A stretch of DNA of 64,000 nucleotides. Origin: Diospyros lotus. Taxonomy: Eukaryota; Streptophyta; Magnoliopsida; Ericales; Ebenaceae. Position numbers and translations under genes: made by a program. Positions 1-15,500 of the stretch are shown in pieces (position 1 is the first letter of the stretch; each line of letters starts with the position of its first letter). The stretch lies in assembly GCF_014633365.1 (NCBI RefSeq), contig NC_068341.1:7688001-7752000 (forward strand), read 5' to 3'. The notes under the pieces were generated by a model. It was given only the letters and a program-made list of their open reading frames with translations, was not told the DNA's origin and did no database searches.

Positions 1-144
1 GAAATGTCAGAAACACATAGCGTTCCCTCCCATATGAAAACGCTATATTTGAACCATGACCCCTAAGTTGCAATGACGCAACCTCTACCACTGCTCTAGA
101 ACTATCTTTAAAAATTCAATTACGAAAATATAAAATCACCATAC

Positions 145-3100
145 CCAGCACGGATCTCAGCTTCAGTATATGTTCTGACACTATGCTCAGGAATTCCAAA
201 AGCCTTACCTAGGACCTGCAAGATCCAGGAAGAATTTCATATAAAAACCCAAAACACTACTAGACACTTCACCATGGAGGACTAGGACTGAGAAAGACAC
301 GAGATTTTATATTTACAAGGCCGATAAGGACTTGAAAAGGTTCATCAATCCATGTATTATATTAAAATTCCAAGATATCTAAATCAAGAAGATTTTCTTA
401 TTTTGGGTTTTAGGGATGTTAGAAGAAGGATTCAGATTCTACAGGATATGTATATCATGAAAGAACTACCTCAAAAAAACAGTCTGTAGAACCTTATAAG
501 CCCCAAAAAAATATAGAAGGGGAATTAAAGTTGACCATTTGGAAGAGTCAATAGCATTTTTTGTGTTCTTTTTTTTTCCCTCCTACATCACATCACCAAG
601 AAGGTTATGCCGCAAGAAAATGAAATTTTATCTAAAATCCATAATAAAAACATCCAGTGATTTTTACACAGGCTATCAGCTACTTAACACAACCCTATCC
701 ATTCATCCAAGCTTGAAACTGGCTGTAATAAGCAGTAACTTTCTATTGAGCTTTATGTTGGGCCAGCTAGATAAAAGGACTCAATTTAGCTGTTTCCAAG
801 AATTCAGATTAAGTCTTGTCATATTGAGTTGAAATCTTGAACACAGAATAACATATATTCTAATAACAAATCAAAAGAAAAGGAGAACGAAAACAAGATA
901 AAGAGAGGACAAAAAGGAACAAAGAAATCATACCTCAACTTTTGGAGGGAATATTTGCAGAAGTGCCTCAGAGTACTCTTCAGTCAGCCTCCTAGATCTA
1001 TCAAGGGTTGCTTTGAGCCGTAATGCCCAAATCATCTTTCCATCTTCATTGCCTTTGCAAAGTAAATGAAAAGATGTTTAAGAAGCATTACCAAATTCAT
1101 CAGAGATGCTACTAAAAGAATTAATAAAGATTAGCAGGATACCTTCACGTTCCAAGAGACCTTTTTGCTTCCATGCAAGAAGCTCATTTCGAATTGCTCT
1201 GCACTCTTCTGGTCTCCAACCTGACAGCGCTAGCTGATGAATGCCACTGGTAAGAGCACTGAGTGGATCATTCCAACTGCTTACACTCTTGGACTCTGCA
1301 TTCTCTGCAAGCCAACAAGCTCCTCCAACAGCTTCAATAGCATTGAGAAACCTGTACAGATTAATAAATCCAAAGTGCATGAACCCGATATATATCCCCA
1401 AGATAGGTATTATGCATTGGCATTTTTGTTGGAATTGATCATGACATAAGGAATATATCAGGCGATATGCATGAAGCCCATCTGCTACAATGTTTCTCCT
1501 TGTTTGTATTGAGAACTGATTCAATTGAGACATTAATGAATTAAAATATCCAAGTGATACCCTTCTGAATGATAGTCATTCTTCGTCATCCTTTTGAACA
1601 ATTCCCCCTCCAAGGCAATTGATGCATTAATGACAAATCCCACTATAGGAAGCTTTTGTTTTTCTGTTTTTTTTTTGGGAGGGGTGGGGGATAAGTAACT
1701 GTAATATAGGAAGTTTTCCCGTTATAAAAGCACACCTTGAAAGCATCTCCAAATTGAAATAAAGCACTAATAGCTCTTGGGTCCATAGTTTTTAATTATA
1801 TTGGTAATTCATCTGTCAAGCATAAGATCCTACAACCCAATGCACATCCAAGATCTGATCCATTTTATATCATAGCCCCAGTTGATCTTGCTCTGACATC
1901 ATCATCATTGAAAAATGGGCAGTGCTACTTTGCCCGAGAGATTGGCAGAAGGGGTTACCTAAGGGAAAAAAAATACCAAAATGCCCTCGCCCACTTTGCA
2001 AATTTGCAAAGTGTGCCATTGTTCGCTGCTCTCTCCTCTCCCTTCCATGGCCGCCAATGCAACTGCCACCGAGCCGCTGTCATCGCCTCGTCGACCGCCG
2101 CTACATCCTCGGTGAGGGAAGATGCAGCAATGGTTGGTGAGGCAATGGCAACGAGGCGACGACGACAAGGCGAAGGCAATGGCTCAACGGCGATTGCATC
2201 GGCGGCCATGGGAAGGGAGAGGAGAAAGCAGCAGGCAGTGGCACACTTTGCAAATTTGCCAAGTGGATGAGGGCATTTTGATCTTTTTTCCCCCTTTCGG
2301 TAACCCCCTTTATGTATCTCTCGGGCAAAGTAGATTAATCCTTGAAAAATAGAGAGGCTTTTTCTCACAAATCTAGGATAAATCAATAGTTTGTTACTAG
2401 ATTCTTGGCACCTTCGGCAAACTTCATGCCACTAAATATATATACAAATTGATGGAAATTAGTAGTAATTCATGGTCTCACTTAGTGAGATTAAGTCTTG
2501 TGATTTTTGTTGTTCAGTTAATAGATGATAAATGCAGTTGGATTAGACAGTTTATTTATAGTTCCATTAAATCCTTCCTACAATATGAGATTTCTTTTTC
2601 TTTATTCTCCTTTCTTTGGCACTTACATTATCTTATATAAAACCTCTGAAACATTACCAACATGGACACATTTATGCTTGCTCCTATTCATAATGGTGTA
2701 TAAGGGACCAGGATGCTCATGAACTGTAGCCCTATAGGTCCTCACCCAAGAGTGCTAGCTAAAAATGACTTTTGGGTCATGGGACTAAGTAACCTCCCCA
2801 GTAGACCACCAATTGAGTAATGACAAACTTCTCTCCTTTAATTCCTAATGCTAGGTCAGAGATCTCATATCTCAATCTAACCTAAGTAACACCTTAATGG
2901 CAAACACCCACTTGATAGTGGTCCTATGTTGGCTCTAATGCCACTTGTAATACCATAGATCCTCACCATAATTACACAATTCGTGGCACCCCCCACTCCA
3001 TGAACTGCACTTCTGATTGCACGTATTTCAATGGGGAGGGACACAACTTGGATCACCAAAACTGGCAATCCCAAATATAAAACTTTAACGTGACTTGATA

Positions 3101-6100
3101 GCCAAATTCAAATGTCTAAACTTAGAAATCGTTGAGAAATGAAAGAAGTTCACTTTATCATTAAGGTTTCGAGATGACAGTTTGGTTTAAAAAAAATTCC
3201 TTTGAATTTTAAAAAGCATACCAATACATTATTCAAAGAAAACTACAAACCAAACTGACCTACTGACTAATCCTACCCCCATGAATGCGTACCTAGCTAA
3301 GTAGCATACCTTGTACTCAAATACATAGCACAAATCAGAACATACCACATCCTATGTAACTATGATCCTCACCCAAAAACAATAGTTGGAGAAAATTTTG
3401 GGTTCATGGACCGAGTAATATGCACAAGATTCCCCCGGTGGACTGCCAATGTGGGATTGAGTTGTGACATACACCATAGAGACACATAGTGAACCTGGCT
3501 TTCATTCTTTAACAAACAAAAATCGTGAAGCAATAACAATGTTAATAGATATCACAAGTTCAAAAACGTGGGATGGGAAATCCACATGCCCAATCATATG
3601 CATCTAAGCAGATATGTTACTAGAAAAGATCTCAAAAAATTGTCACGACCCTAATGATCCCCAAGGCTATAATTGTAAATATAATAGTAGTTAGTTTAAA
3701 TGCATTTACTATATTGTACTCTAGGTTGTTGTTCATGTTTGTACCTTTCAGTTAACAACCTATAAATAGACTAGATGAGCTAGAGAATAGACATAGATGA
3801 ATGAGAATTGATTTCCACATTTCTCTCTCAAGTCTGATCTCTCTCGTCTCTCTAATTCACTCTCTTTTGTTCTGTTATGGCTGCATTTCCTCCTCCATTC
3901 TGTCTGTTATCTCCCTCCAATTTTCTCTGTTCATGGTCCTAATTCCATCGAATTCTTTCAGTTTTCCCTTCTAACCCTAATTAACCCTAGTATCCAGACA
4001 ATTGGTATCAAAACCGATGATTCTCGGCTGTGATTTTGAAAATTTTAGCAGTTAGATCAAGGTCTAGAATCAAACGGCAAATGTTAGCAGCAATTCAGGA
4101 TTGTTGATTTCTCGATTTTTGATTGAGTCTTGGCTGTGAATTTTGGCACTTCCTGTTTGAATCTTGAAGGCGAAGCCCAACGATCTAGGAGCAGAGCACT
4201 TCTTGGCTCGGATCTGCTAATGATGTGATTCTGATGGTTTCCAGTTGTGACTACGAAGATTTTCAGCTCAGAATTGAAGGCGAAGCAAAGCTGGTTATTC
4301 GTGGCTATTGATAGGAAATTCCTTGAAGTAATTCCAATCCGACTTCACAGAGCACTTGTTTCGTGACTGTTGAATTCTCCTGCTCATTTTTGGCTCAATT
4401 TGAAGACAACTCAAAGACGGTGGTTATCGGCCAGTACATGGTGATTTAGGCGATATCTACAGGTTGATTTTAGGCTATGATTTCTAGCGATTCAAAATAG
4501 CAGAATCGATCAATTTGATAAGCGAATTTGAACTGTTGTGATGGAGAACGGATTCAAGGAGAAAGTCAATAACCTCAACCACAAGCTGGATAAACTTCTG
4601 ATTCTGATTTCAAAGAGATTTTAGGTCACAATTCCAGTGGACTGTTTTTTTAAAATCCACTCTAGAATCAATTCTAGTGGAAGCTGGAGTCCTACCAATT
4701 AATTCCAGTTTGCAGCAAGAAGTTGATAAATCAACTGAAGCAAATCCAGCAATTTTGAATGCCAAGGAAGGAATGGCATATGTCGGAGAAAGCAACGTGA
4801 CACCATTGAAGGAGGTAATTGTTGAAGAAGAAACTGTGATGTACGCCAACAATTAGGAAGCCAAAGATGTTGCAAAGTTAGGAATGGAAACGATCACCAC
4901 AACTTTAGATTTTGAATATCTTAAATTTGTTTCTCTTGAAGGAATAGGACTGGAAGATATTGATTCATTAGGAAAAGTAACTGTGACACTAATGGAGGAG
5001 AAACTTGTTAAAGAAGAACCGTTGGTGAATGAAAGCAAGCAGGAAACAATTCAGAAGGAACAGAGGACACAATTGAAGCAAGATGAATGTAAGAAACATG
5101 ATGAGTCTAGGAAGATTGTAGAAGACTTTTTTGCTGTTTTGTGTGTTCAAATTCCAATTGGTGAGCTGCAGTATCAAATCAGATCTTGGTTGGCAGCAAA
5201 GTTTGAGTTCCTTCCCATTACAGTAAATGGTATATTGGCGATATAATGGCAGTTGACCTAGTCTTAGCAAAGGTTAAGGAACTTACTAGAATTTATAGCA
5301 TTAACAAGAAGATCATCGAGGTCTACATTTTATATTTGCAGGACAAGCAAAAGAAGAAGAACATAAGAGAAAGAAGGAAAGAGTTGAAAGCGAGAAGGAA
5401 ATGAAGGAAAAAGAGAAGAAGGATAAACCAGATGGAGAAAACGGGAATTGGATGAAGCACACAGTGGCTAGTTGCTGTAAGTTCTTGGGACAAGAACTTT
5501 CTCAAGTGGGGGGGGGGGGGGGGGGGAATTGTCACAACCCCAATGATCCCCAAGGCTATAATTGTAAATATAATAGTAGTTAGTTTAAATGCATTTACTA
5601 TATTGTATACTTAGGTTGTTGTTCATCTTTGTACCTTTCAGTTAACAGTTAGATGACTTAGAGAATAGACTTAGAAGAACGAGAATTGATTTCCACATTT
5701 CTCTCTCAAGTCTGATCTCTCTAGTTCTCTCTCTTTTGTTTTGTTCTTCCAGCATTTCCTCCTTCATTCTGTCTATTATCTCCCTCCAATTCTCTCTGTT
5801 TGTGGTCCTAATTCCATCGGATTCTTTCAGTTTTTCCCTTCTAACCCTAGGTAAACCCTAGTATCCTGACAAAAAGCTTTTCCACAGGTAGATTTCTAAT
5901 AAACTATTCGGTACATGCTAAAGTTTGCTAAAGCATTTGGTGTAAATACCACATTTTCAATAGAATCATTAAAGGGCAAAGCTATTGTGTGACTACAAAT
6001 GACTAATCTTTAAAGAAAGATCATAGAGAAATTAAAACAAGTAAAACTTAAAATAATGTTATGAATAAGCTTCTTATAGGCCATCACATTCTTCATCAGC

Positions 6101-6470
6101 TATAAGACAGACTTTCTTATCAAAGAAAATAAAAAAAGAGACAAATTCTGGTTCCAAATCAGAAGAATTACCACAATCTATTTATGTAATTAGTCCTAAT
6201 TAGTCCTTCCAAAAATTCCATAATTTAGTGCATTTCAGACTTTTTTGCATGTGTATAAAAACCTAGAAAATTTCCTTGATATAGGGTTGTGTCAAGAAGG
6301 GCATGTAGCATAAAATTTTGCGACATTATTCTTTTGCATGGATTTATATTGTTTATGTGACTTTTAGAAGCCAATTGACATTGTGAATACCATGTCACAG
6401 ACCCTAAGTTAGGATAAGGTGCATCTAATTTTGATGATGATGATAAAAAACCTAGAAAACTAAACGCATG

Positions 6471-6502
<32 letters not shown>

Positions 6503-9500
6503 ACTGAAATACTGCAACATTCCAACTATCCATGAATCTCTTAATATTCCATGGTTTATAAGGAGGGTTGTGTTAGGTAGTCGACGACCAAAAACTCGTT
6601 GGATCAAACAATCATGATTCTAGACAAATGAATAGCTAAGATAATTCATGTAGTCAACCCCACCTAGTGAGATTAAGGCTTCACATGTTGTTGTCGTCGT
6701 TATCTCAACAAAAGAAGGACTATATGGCAAGCAACTATCAAGTCAACATACCTGCTCAAAAGAACAAAAGCATAGTCCTCAAGTCCAATCTCAGTAAGCC
6801 GCCACTAAGCAAAAATCAGTCACAACAAAGGCTCTCAGAACCTATTTTCAATATCCAATTTGAATAATGCAGAGTACTTGTACTTAAAAAAATACAGAGT
6901 ACTTGCTGAAATTGATCTTACCTTTTGGCGCATTGCTATTGCAGCATCAGGGGCGTCATTCCGAAGACCACTTTCAAGGCCATTCACAATTACTTCTCGC
7001 AGGTCACTCAAAGACTGTATGGTTTTGACCAAGAGATCCTTGCCATTATTTTCTCTGAGACTTGTTTCTTCCAATCGATCCAAACTCTGGAAACCATCAA
7101 ATAACCATCTAAAGACCAATCACAAATGCAAAATCAATAAAAGCAAACATGGTTCATGTATTAGAGAAAATCAATGTTTCAAACACAACTAGCAAAGGGT
7201 ACAGGATATTAGAGTGCATACAATATGAGAGAGACATAGTTAATGCAGTAAAATAATGTTTCATGACTTTACCTGATAAAAATCGATTGTCAGTTTTTAC
7301 TTATATTATAGAGTACAGTATGTCAGGCTTTATCTTGGCAATGGACTATTCACATTTAATGCTTATTTGTTTTGCCAATAATATGTTTTTGATATCATGG
7401 AATGTGAGAATTGCAAGATTCAGGGGAAAATTTTGGCAAATTGATAAACTTGTGCACTATTACAGAATTAATTTGTTGATCAAGCTCAAGGATACACCAA
7501 AAGCAATTCATCATACCATATGGCTCAAAGCCTCAAACAGAACCCAAAAATCTTCAAATTCTTACAAGCTCTGCATTCAAACAAACCCTTTCAAGCCAAA
7601 GAGCATTCCTGTGAGTCTGACACCTTGAAGTCTTCCTAAGCAAGGGTATTTCAATAAATTTGACAAATACCTGTAGTAGTGCAGTGCTTTCATTTGTTGA
7701 CGGATTCTAGAGTGTTCTGTTGAGAGATTGTAGGTGATTGCTAACGTTTTTTGGGCTGCTTTGATGTATTTGTTCGTTGAAGTTATGGCCCAATTATGGC
7801 GTCATTTTATTGGGAACAAAATCTGTAACTACCATTTTTGTAATCTCTTATTATAAGTTATGGAAGTGTGGTGAAGAATGTGGAGCAACCACCTTATAAA
7901 CAATTATACTTCTTGTCCACCTTATCCGATTTCAACATGATATCCAACTTCCACAGTCCACACACCAATCCATTACTCCATAAGATGACTAAATATATTG
8001 AGGTTGATTGTCACTTTGTTTGGAAAAAAATTTACAAGATGTAGGAATCAAGGCTCAGAATGTTAAGTCTAAAAATCAACTTGCAGATTTCTTTACTAAA
8101 GCTTTGGGGGTAACTAGAGTGAAACTTATTTGCAACTAGTTTGGAATATATGAGATATATGCTCCAGTTGGGAGTGTTAATAGATTATTTATGTAGTTAA
8201 ATGTATGTAGTAAATTATACATACATTTTGCTTTTAGGATAAAATAAACAAGGAGGCATCGATGGTCGGTTGTTAAGTATTCTCCCATTTTGTATAAAGT
8301 TTACAAGGTTCATCACTGCCATACTAATTTTTCCTCCCTTGCAAAATTTCAACAAAAAAACAATCTTATACAACAGCCAACATTATAGCCCCCCCCCCCC
8401 CCCCAAAAAAAAAAAAAAACAAATTGTACCCTATGCAAGTATCAACATAGCACAATATATTACCAAATGGCAGAGAACATGGAAATTTCAAACTATTTAA
8501 ATATGTATCACAATATAGCTGGATCATAAGATAAGCTTTCTACAACATAATCATCACTTGCCAACTGTAAAGAGTCAAATCATGTCTATGGATGAAAATT
8601 AAGTAATAGAACCATATTGCCCTACCTTCTTGCAATCTAAAAACAATGAAAGCAATGATAAACTCCGTTCATCCAAAGAATCTTTTATTGACTCCAGTTG
8701 TTCTGCAAGACTGGAAAGAGTACCACAAGAAAAAGTCAAATGGACCAAACTGAATTAGATGAGGAAATGTTCCAAATAAACATAGCATGTCTACATTGAG
8801 ATTTATGTCTATGGACGGTGATAGTCATCTAAGTCAGTAAAAATTCTTATTCTTCCATCACAACAAGTGACCACGTAATTGGAATGACCAAGGCTGTAAT
8901 TTTCCAACTTTATGAATGTCTTTGGTCCCTCAAAAAGAGGAAACAATTTAAAAAGTTTTTGATCAGCACTCAGCAGTATAGCAATGAAAATTGTTAAACT
9001 ATTACTAACAAGAGTTTAAGTTATTGAAAAAGGAATCAAGCATTGCTTCTCATACTTTCTAATACTTCCCATTCACATGCAACCAGGGTTGCTCTGGCTG
9101 AAATTACAAAAATAATAACAAAAATTATGGTGATGATAGAATAATAGTGTAATAAAACTTTGAGAACAATGACCAAACTAAGATGCCAAATCTTGTTCTC
9201 TTTAAGGACATTTAAGCTTTCAGCAGTTGGAAAAACCTAAAAACTAGTGCAAAAGGCTTTCTCTTGACTCCTCCGTAATACAAGCACCCTAGAGTACTTC
9301 GTTGTATGGCAACCAACTCTACACAAAATTTTAAGCAAGAATCTCCGCAAAATTTGATGTTGATATCAAGCATAGCATTTTATTCAATTTGAAGACATAA
9401 AAACTTAAGTTTAGCTAAGGCTGAAAATCTAGAGGAGTGGAAGGAATTTAAAAAAGGTATATTTTCACTTTCTTAAAGTTTGTTAAATTAAACTTCAGGT

Positions 9501-12500
9501 TACCAAAAGAAGATGTTCTCCTATAGTTGCCAAAAGTTCATATCTAAAGCAATATCTTTCACCTGATGCTGCATTTGCACATGTACTTCTCATGAATACG
9601 GCATATACAAATGGAAGATGAGCAAGATCAACAATCAACTTAATCCTATAAAATCCAAAATATCATCAAGAAATTTAAGTTGATCAAAGGTTTGTGATGA
9701 CATGTGGCACACCTTCCAGCATTGAAGAAATCTTTTAGCTCGTGATAAAATATTTTGAATTGTTCCACAAATGCTTCACTATATTCTCCAGGGTTATTTG
9801 TTATTCTTGCAAGCATTGCTTCAGTAGCAATCAAATCTTCAGGTCCAGCATTCCTGTGAAGCTTGTTTTGTATTGTATGCTTGATTTCTTGCTGAAATTC
9901 AGAAGTTGGTAATAAGTAAGCAGACATTTTTCTAGTGTAATAAATAGACTGCTATTTTTGTGTGTTTATCTACATGTCTATCATAGATTCAAAAGCTCAA
10001 CAGAAATAAGATTAACCCATGCAACCTTGAGATCATGAGGTATATCTCCACGGTGAGCAATATCTCGAATTCGTGTCAGAGGAACAGATGCCGTAAATTC
10101 AGCTTTAAAAGATGGCAAACATGGATGAATCTTGCGGGTGACAATTACTTCCTGCAGATTGTCAGTTAAAACCACATTGAATAACAGAAAAAGGCTACAT
10201 GCCAAGTATGGAACTCCTGACAAGAAATATTGCAGGGAAAGGATGGATAATAAAATTAATAAGTATGTTTACTGGCAGCAATCATCATTTTAGTATATCT
10301 TTGTTTTTTTGGTTTTAATTGCATGGAACCTATGAAAGTTTTTGAATGAAGCAACTAGATTACCCCACTTTTGAAAAACAGGCAGGGATCTCCCCTGTTG
10401 ATAGTACCCATTAATAACATTCCTTTGTAGACTAGGTTAATCAACAATATGTGCTCTACACTTTCATATGTTTACAAAACCGCTGCTCCTAGACATGTAA
10501 AGCCATTTATATAAATTAAATTACAGTTCTTTCCAACAATAAAATATAATAATGGTATCATAGAAATATCATTGCATGTTTAAATTTTTGGTAGCCATTG
10601 CTTAGTAGAAAAGGGTATATGCATTTGATTTTAAATGATTTTAGTAGTATTGTTCATAGTGCTGTTTCTCTTAGTTGTACAGAGTGAGTTTGTTTTATAG
10701 AGCTGTATATATACCTAATAGTGAATAGAGAATTCAGATCTTCTTTTTCCATCCATATCATTTTCTCTCTCCCCCTCTCTTTTTCTTTCTCTCTTCTTCA
10801 CATGGCATCAAAACCATAGAATGAGAGAGAAGTTCATAACCTAGGGTTTCTGTGTTACTCAATCTGCTCTGTTGTGAGAGTTCAGTCTTGGTTCAGTAAT
10901 CAATCTGAATTTCTATACTGAGAAGTTTGCAATCTGATCAGACCTAGAAGTGAGTTGTCATCTGGTCTGTAGAATTGGAATTGAAAAGATCTGGTCTGGA
11001 GCAATCTGATCTCGATATGGTTTGGAGTGGTCTTGTCACTTCTTCAATCTGATATGTTGATTCTTCATTAATCTGAGATTTTGTACCACGATTGTCTCAG
11101 GTGATTCCCAAACAGTCTATATTCAGTGATTTCAATGTCTCAGGTTCGAGCTATGACCTCATCAAATTCTGAAGTGGTGAGTTCATCTTCACCTGTAACT
11201 GTACCATCATTTTACAGTATTCCTGCCATTAAACTGATAAATTGAATGGCAAGAATTATCTTTCTTGGTCTGTCTCTGTCCAGATGTGGTTTCGAGGGGT
11301 ATGGTGTAAGTGATCGTTTGACTAAATAGCTATCTGATATTGCTGAATCAGATAGGAATTTATGGGATAAAGTGGATGCACAGTTGGATACATTGCAGCA
11401 GCAATCAATGGATGCTGATTTAGCCCTCTGTTTCATGTTTATGAGACCTGTTTTGATATTTGATCTCATGCTCAGCAGCTGTACACTAATGATATAGTGC
11501 GTCTATATGCTATCATTCGTAATCTGCTCTATATTCAGAAGGAAGATTCAGATGTGGCCACTAATTTGGGTTATTCAGTCTGCTGTGACAGATTTTAATA
11601 CTATGCTCCCTATTACAGCTGATCTTGCTGAGAAAAAGAAACAGAGGGATAAATTGTTCATGGAGCAGACCCTAACTAGTCTTAAGGCTGATATGGATGG
11701 GATTTATGCCCAGATTTTTAGTAGTCCAGCTGTACCTACTATGGAAGAGGTATTTGCCAGGATTCTTCATAGCACACAGACCTTTTATGAGGCTTCAATT
11801 GAAGGGCAGTCTACTCTTGATCTGAGTCTAGTTTTGGTGTTGATCATGGTAGAGGTATTGGACGTAACAGGGTGGTAAACGGCCTTTCTACAATTACTGT
11901 CATCACCCTGGACATTATAAGGAAACTTTTTACTCTCTCTATGGTTAGCCTCCTAAGGCCAATGTTGCAGGCCCTAAGAGTGCGGACGAGCAGTCAGTGA
12001 TGGTTGATACTTCTACTCACACTGAGAGACCAGCCCCTACTTATACTATCTCTGCTGAGGAGTTGGCACAGTATTGTAAGTTGCAGGTGGCTCAGCAGCA
12101 TCCTCTACTGTAGTCTCTGTTGCCCAGGCTTCTTCTTCTTCGGAAAACTGTCATCCACTGGTAATTCTTGTATATGTCTTTCACATGCCTCTCTTAGTTC
12201 TCGGATTCTTGATTCTGCCACTTCAAAACATATTTTTGGTAATAAATCATTACTTTCTCACTTTGAGCCATCCGTTCCCCCTCCTCCTATTATTGTGGCT
12301 GATGGTTCTAGAACCATTCCCACAGGTATAGGTAAGGCTAATTCACTTCCATCTATTTCCCTTAATTCTTTATACATATTCCTAGTTGTCCATATAATCT
12401 CATTTATATTAGTCACCTCACTTGGTCCCTTCATTATTGTGTTATTTTTTTATTCTAATTTTGTTCTTGTGCAAGACCAAGGTACTAGATGGATGTTTGG

Positions 12501-15500
12501 CATTGGGCATGAGTTTGAGGGACTTTACCATCTTGTCTTGCCATCATCTATGGCAACTGCTTGTGCTACCTCAATGGCATCTCCTTTTCAAATTCATTCC
12601 TATCTTGGTCATCCTCACTTGTCCACTCTTCGATAGATGGTTCCCTCCTTGTCTTTATTGATTGTTCTAGAGTGTGAGTCTTATTAGTTAGGCAAGCATG
12701 TCCATTCTGATGTTTTGCCTTTGATATGGTTTTGATGATAAAAACAATTATATTTTGATAATGAAATTATTTTATTAATAGTTAATGCTCAAATTTACTT
12801 TTATATATTTTATTAAGTACCAAAATAAAAACTAATTTTATTAAGCAAATCTAATGCCAAAATGTTGAGCCAACTTTCTCTATTTAATTAGTAATTAATT
12901 TCTGATAATTATAATAATATTTTGAATAAATATACAAATTGAAATATTGAATTATTTTAGATTAATTTATAAAATATTTTTTAAATAGTGTATGTATTTC
13001 GAAAAATATTATTTTCACTAAATTTATTTTTTAAGTAATTTTAAAATGCATAACAATTTTATTTATAAAAAAAAAAACTTGACCGTTATGAACAGTAACC
13101 GTGAATAGTAACTATGAACAGTGACCATGAATAGTGTTTTGACCGTTATAAATAGTGTTTTTGACCGTTCTAAAATTTGACCATTAGAATAGTATCTCCA
13201 AATGCCTATAAATACCCCCAAATTCATTTGGAAGAGAAGCAAGGTGTCCATTGTGCATATCTAAAGCATCTACAAGCTCCAAAGCACTCTCAAGTGAATT
13301 TTCAAGCATTCCAGGGCTCTCGAAACTTCATTGTCCACTCATCAAAGAATCACAAAACAAAAGGAGAAAATTATTTCAAGTCTATTTTGAATTTCTCTAT
13401 TAAGGTCACAAATTTATATTTCATTGCCTTGAATATTTGTAATTAATCAATTTATTTATTTCTCTCTCACAAAGGATTTATATTCATAGTGTATTAAATT
13501 GCTTTCAAGACTTGTAATTATTTGAGAGAATCTGTATCTAAGAGATTCATCTATTAGAATTTATTTTTTATATAATCTCTTATATTTCCTAGTTTGTTGC
13601 TAGAGGGACTACTTGTCATAGTAGAAGGTTTGTAATTCCTAGCGGGTTATGCTAGAGGGCCTATCGGTTGTGATAGGAGGTTTTTAGTAGATTGGTTCAA
13701 AAATCCTTAGTGAGGATCTAAAGTAATGGATTAGGCTTGGCTAAACTGAACCACTATAAATCCTTGTATTTACTTCTTTGCATTTACTTTTACTTCATTG
13801 ATCTTGTTAAATTTATCACTTGCTTATTTTTCTAAAATTTCATTTATTTGCATCAAAATTTTATTTTCCAACAAAGAGGAATTCAAGTTCAATTAAATTT
13901 TTAAAATAACCCAATTCATCCCCTTCTTGGGTTATGGTGCCATTGCTATACAATTATAACACATTCTTCTTATTAAAGTCGTCTTAATAAACATACTGAT
14001 GTGCCTTTTGATCTTGTACACTCCGATATTCAAGGTCATAGTAGAGTTAAGTCTAGACAGGGTTTATCTTATTTTGTTACATTCATTGATGACTATTCTT
14101 ATTGTACTTGGCTCTACTTAATGAAAAGATTGAACTGAGTTGCTTTCTTTGTTCACTACTTTTTGTAATGAGATTACTACTCAATTTGGTTGTTCTATTC
14201 TTATTCTTCAAGGTGATAATTCCAAGAAGTATTGTTCTATAGCTTTTCAAACTTTTCTCTCATCTCAAGCTATTGTTCATTAGTCCTCTTGCCCTTATAC
14301 TCCGCAACAAAACTAGGTGCAGAACATAAAAATCATCATCTCATTAAGACTGCTCAAACTCTTCTACTTCATACGCATGTTCATGTTTCTTTCTAGAATG
14401 CAACTATTCTCACTTCTTGTTATCTAATCAACCATATACCATCCTCTGTTTTGAATGGGTCCATTCCACACACTTTACTTTTTTGTTGTGATCCTATTTA
14501 TCCTATTACCCCTTGTATATATGGATGGATCTACTCTTTTTGTCCATCTTCTCTCACTCGGTCATGATAAATTGTCTCCTCGCCCTATTAAATGTGTGTT
14601 TCTAGGTTACTCTCATCTTTAAAAGCAATATAAGTGCTACTCACCTAATCTTGGTAGACACTTTCTCTCTTCCGATGCCACCACCTTTGAGTCTACTCCC
14701 TTTTTCTCTTCGCCATCTAGTACTTCTTCTTCCCGTCTTGATGATGTTCTTCCTATTCCATCTTTTCATCCTCCAATCCCAATCTATGTTCTAGCTCCTC
14801 TTCAAACTTATCATCATCGTTTTAGACCACCATCTACTCCAGTGCCTTTTGTAGTAGCTCCAACACCTCCTATGTTGATCGTGATATTCTTTCAGACTCA
14901 CGTCCTCCTATAGATGATGCCATCGTTTCGTCTCCCTCCAATTTTTCCCATGCTCCTATTCGTTGAGGTACATGTTCCACTTGGAACCCTCATCCCATTT
15001 ATACACGTTCTCACAGCAATTGGTAGGTCTAGCTCATCAGAAACAAGGCTGGAAAAAGATGAATATGATGATTGTGCAATTTCAACACCTGGGTCTAATG
15101 CTGGTGAGGGCTGAGATTCCACAATAGGCTGCCTCTTTTTGAACACATAAAGAGAACCTTTAAACCTAATTGGAGATGGAGGCCTTTGGACTACTTGCTC
15201 AGTACATTCCGTAGGCCAAAGGGTAGGAATAGGAGCTGGAAAAGTAAGGGCAGGAGAAGAAGCAGCAAAACCAGAACCAGGTAAAACAAGTGTCCTGGGA
15301 GCTGGTGCTAGGTCTGGAAAAGCATCAAATGAGTCTTAGTCCTCATTTTCTCAAGGCTCCCCTTGAGGACCAAGGTGCTGAGAGATAAAGAAGGACTTCG
15401 ATTCAAGAAAAGAGAAATCTTTGGAGACAAAGAACTTCCTAGTTGGTGGGTGATAGCACTTGTAACCCTTTTGTGTTGGAGAATAACCAAGGAAAATACA

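Noticed and set aside
1908..2386. Several ORFs on both strands, up to 143 codons
   Set aside because: They lie in the GC-rich palindromic Mutator-like element and mirror each other.
1351..6921. Apparent loss of the PWD exon encoding WRLxEIGLEDY
   Set aside because: At first it was not found between 1351 and 6922. It is present at 6752-6804 with one residue differing from the usual sequence (WRLTEIG), and its phases fit.
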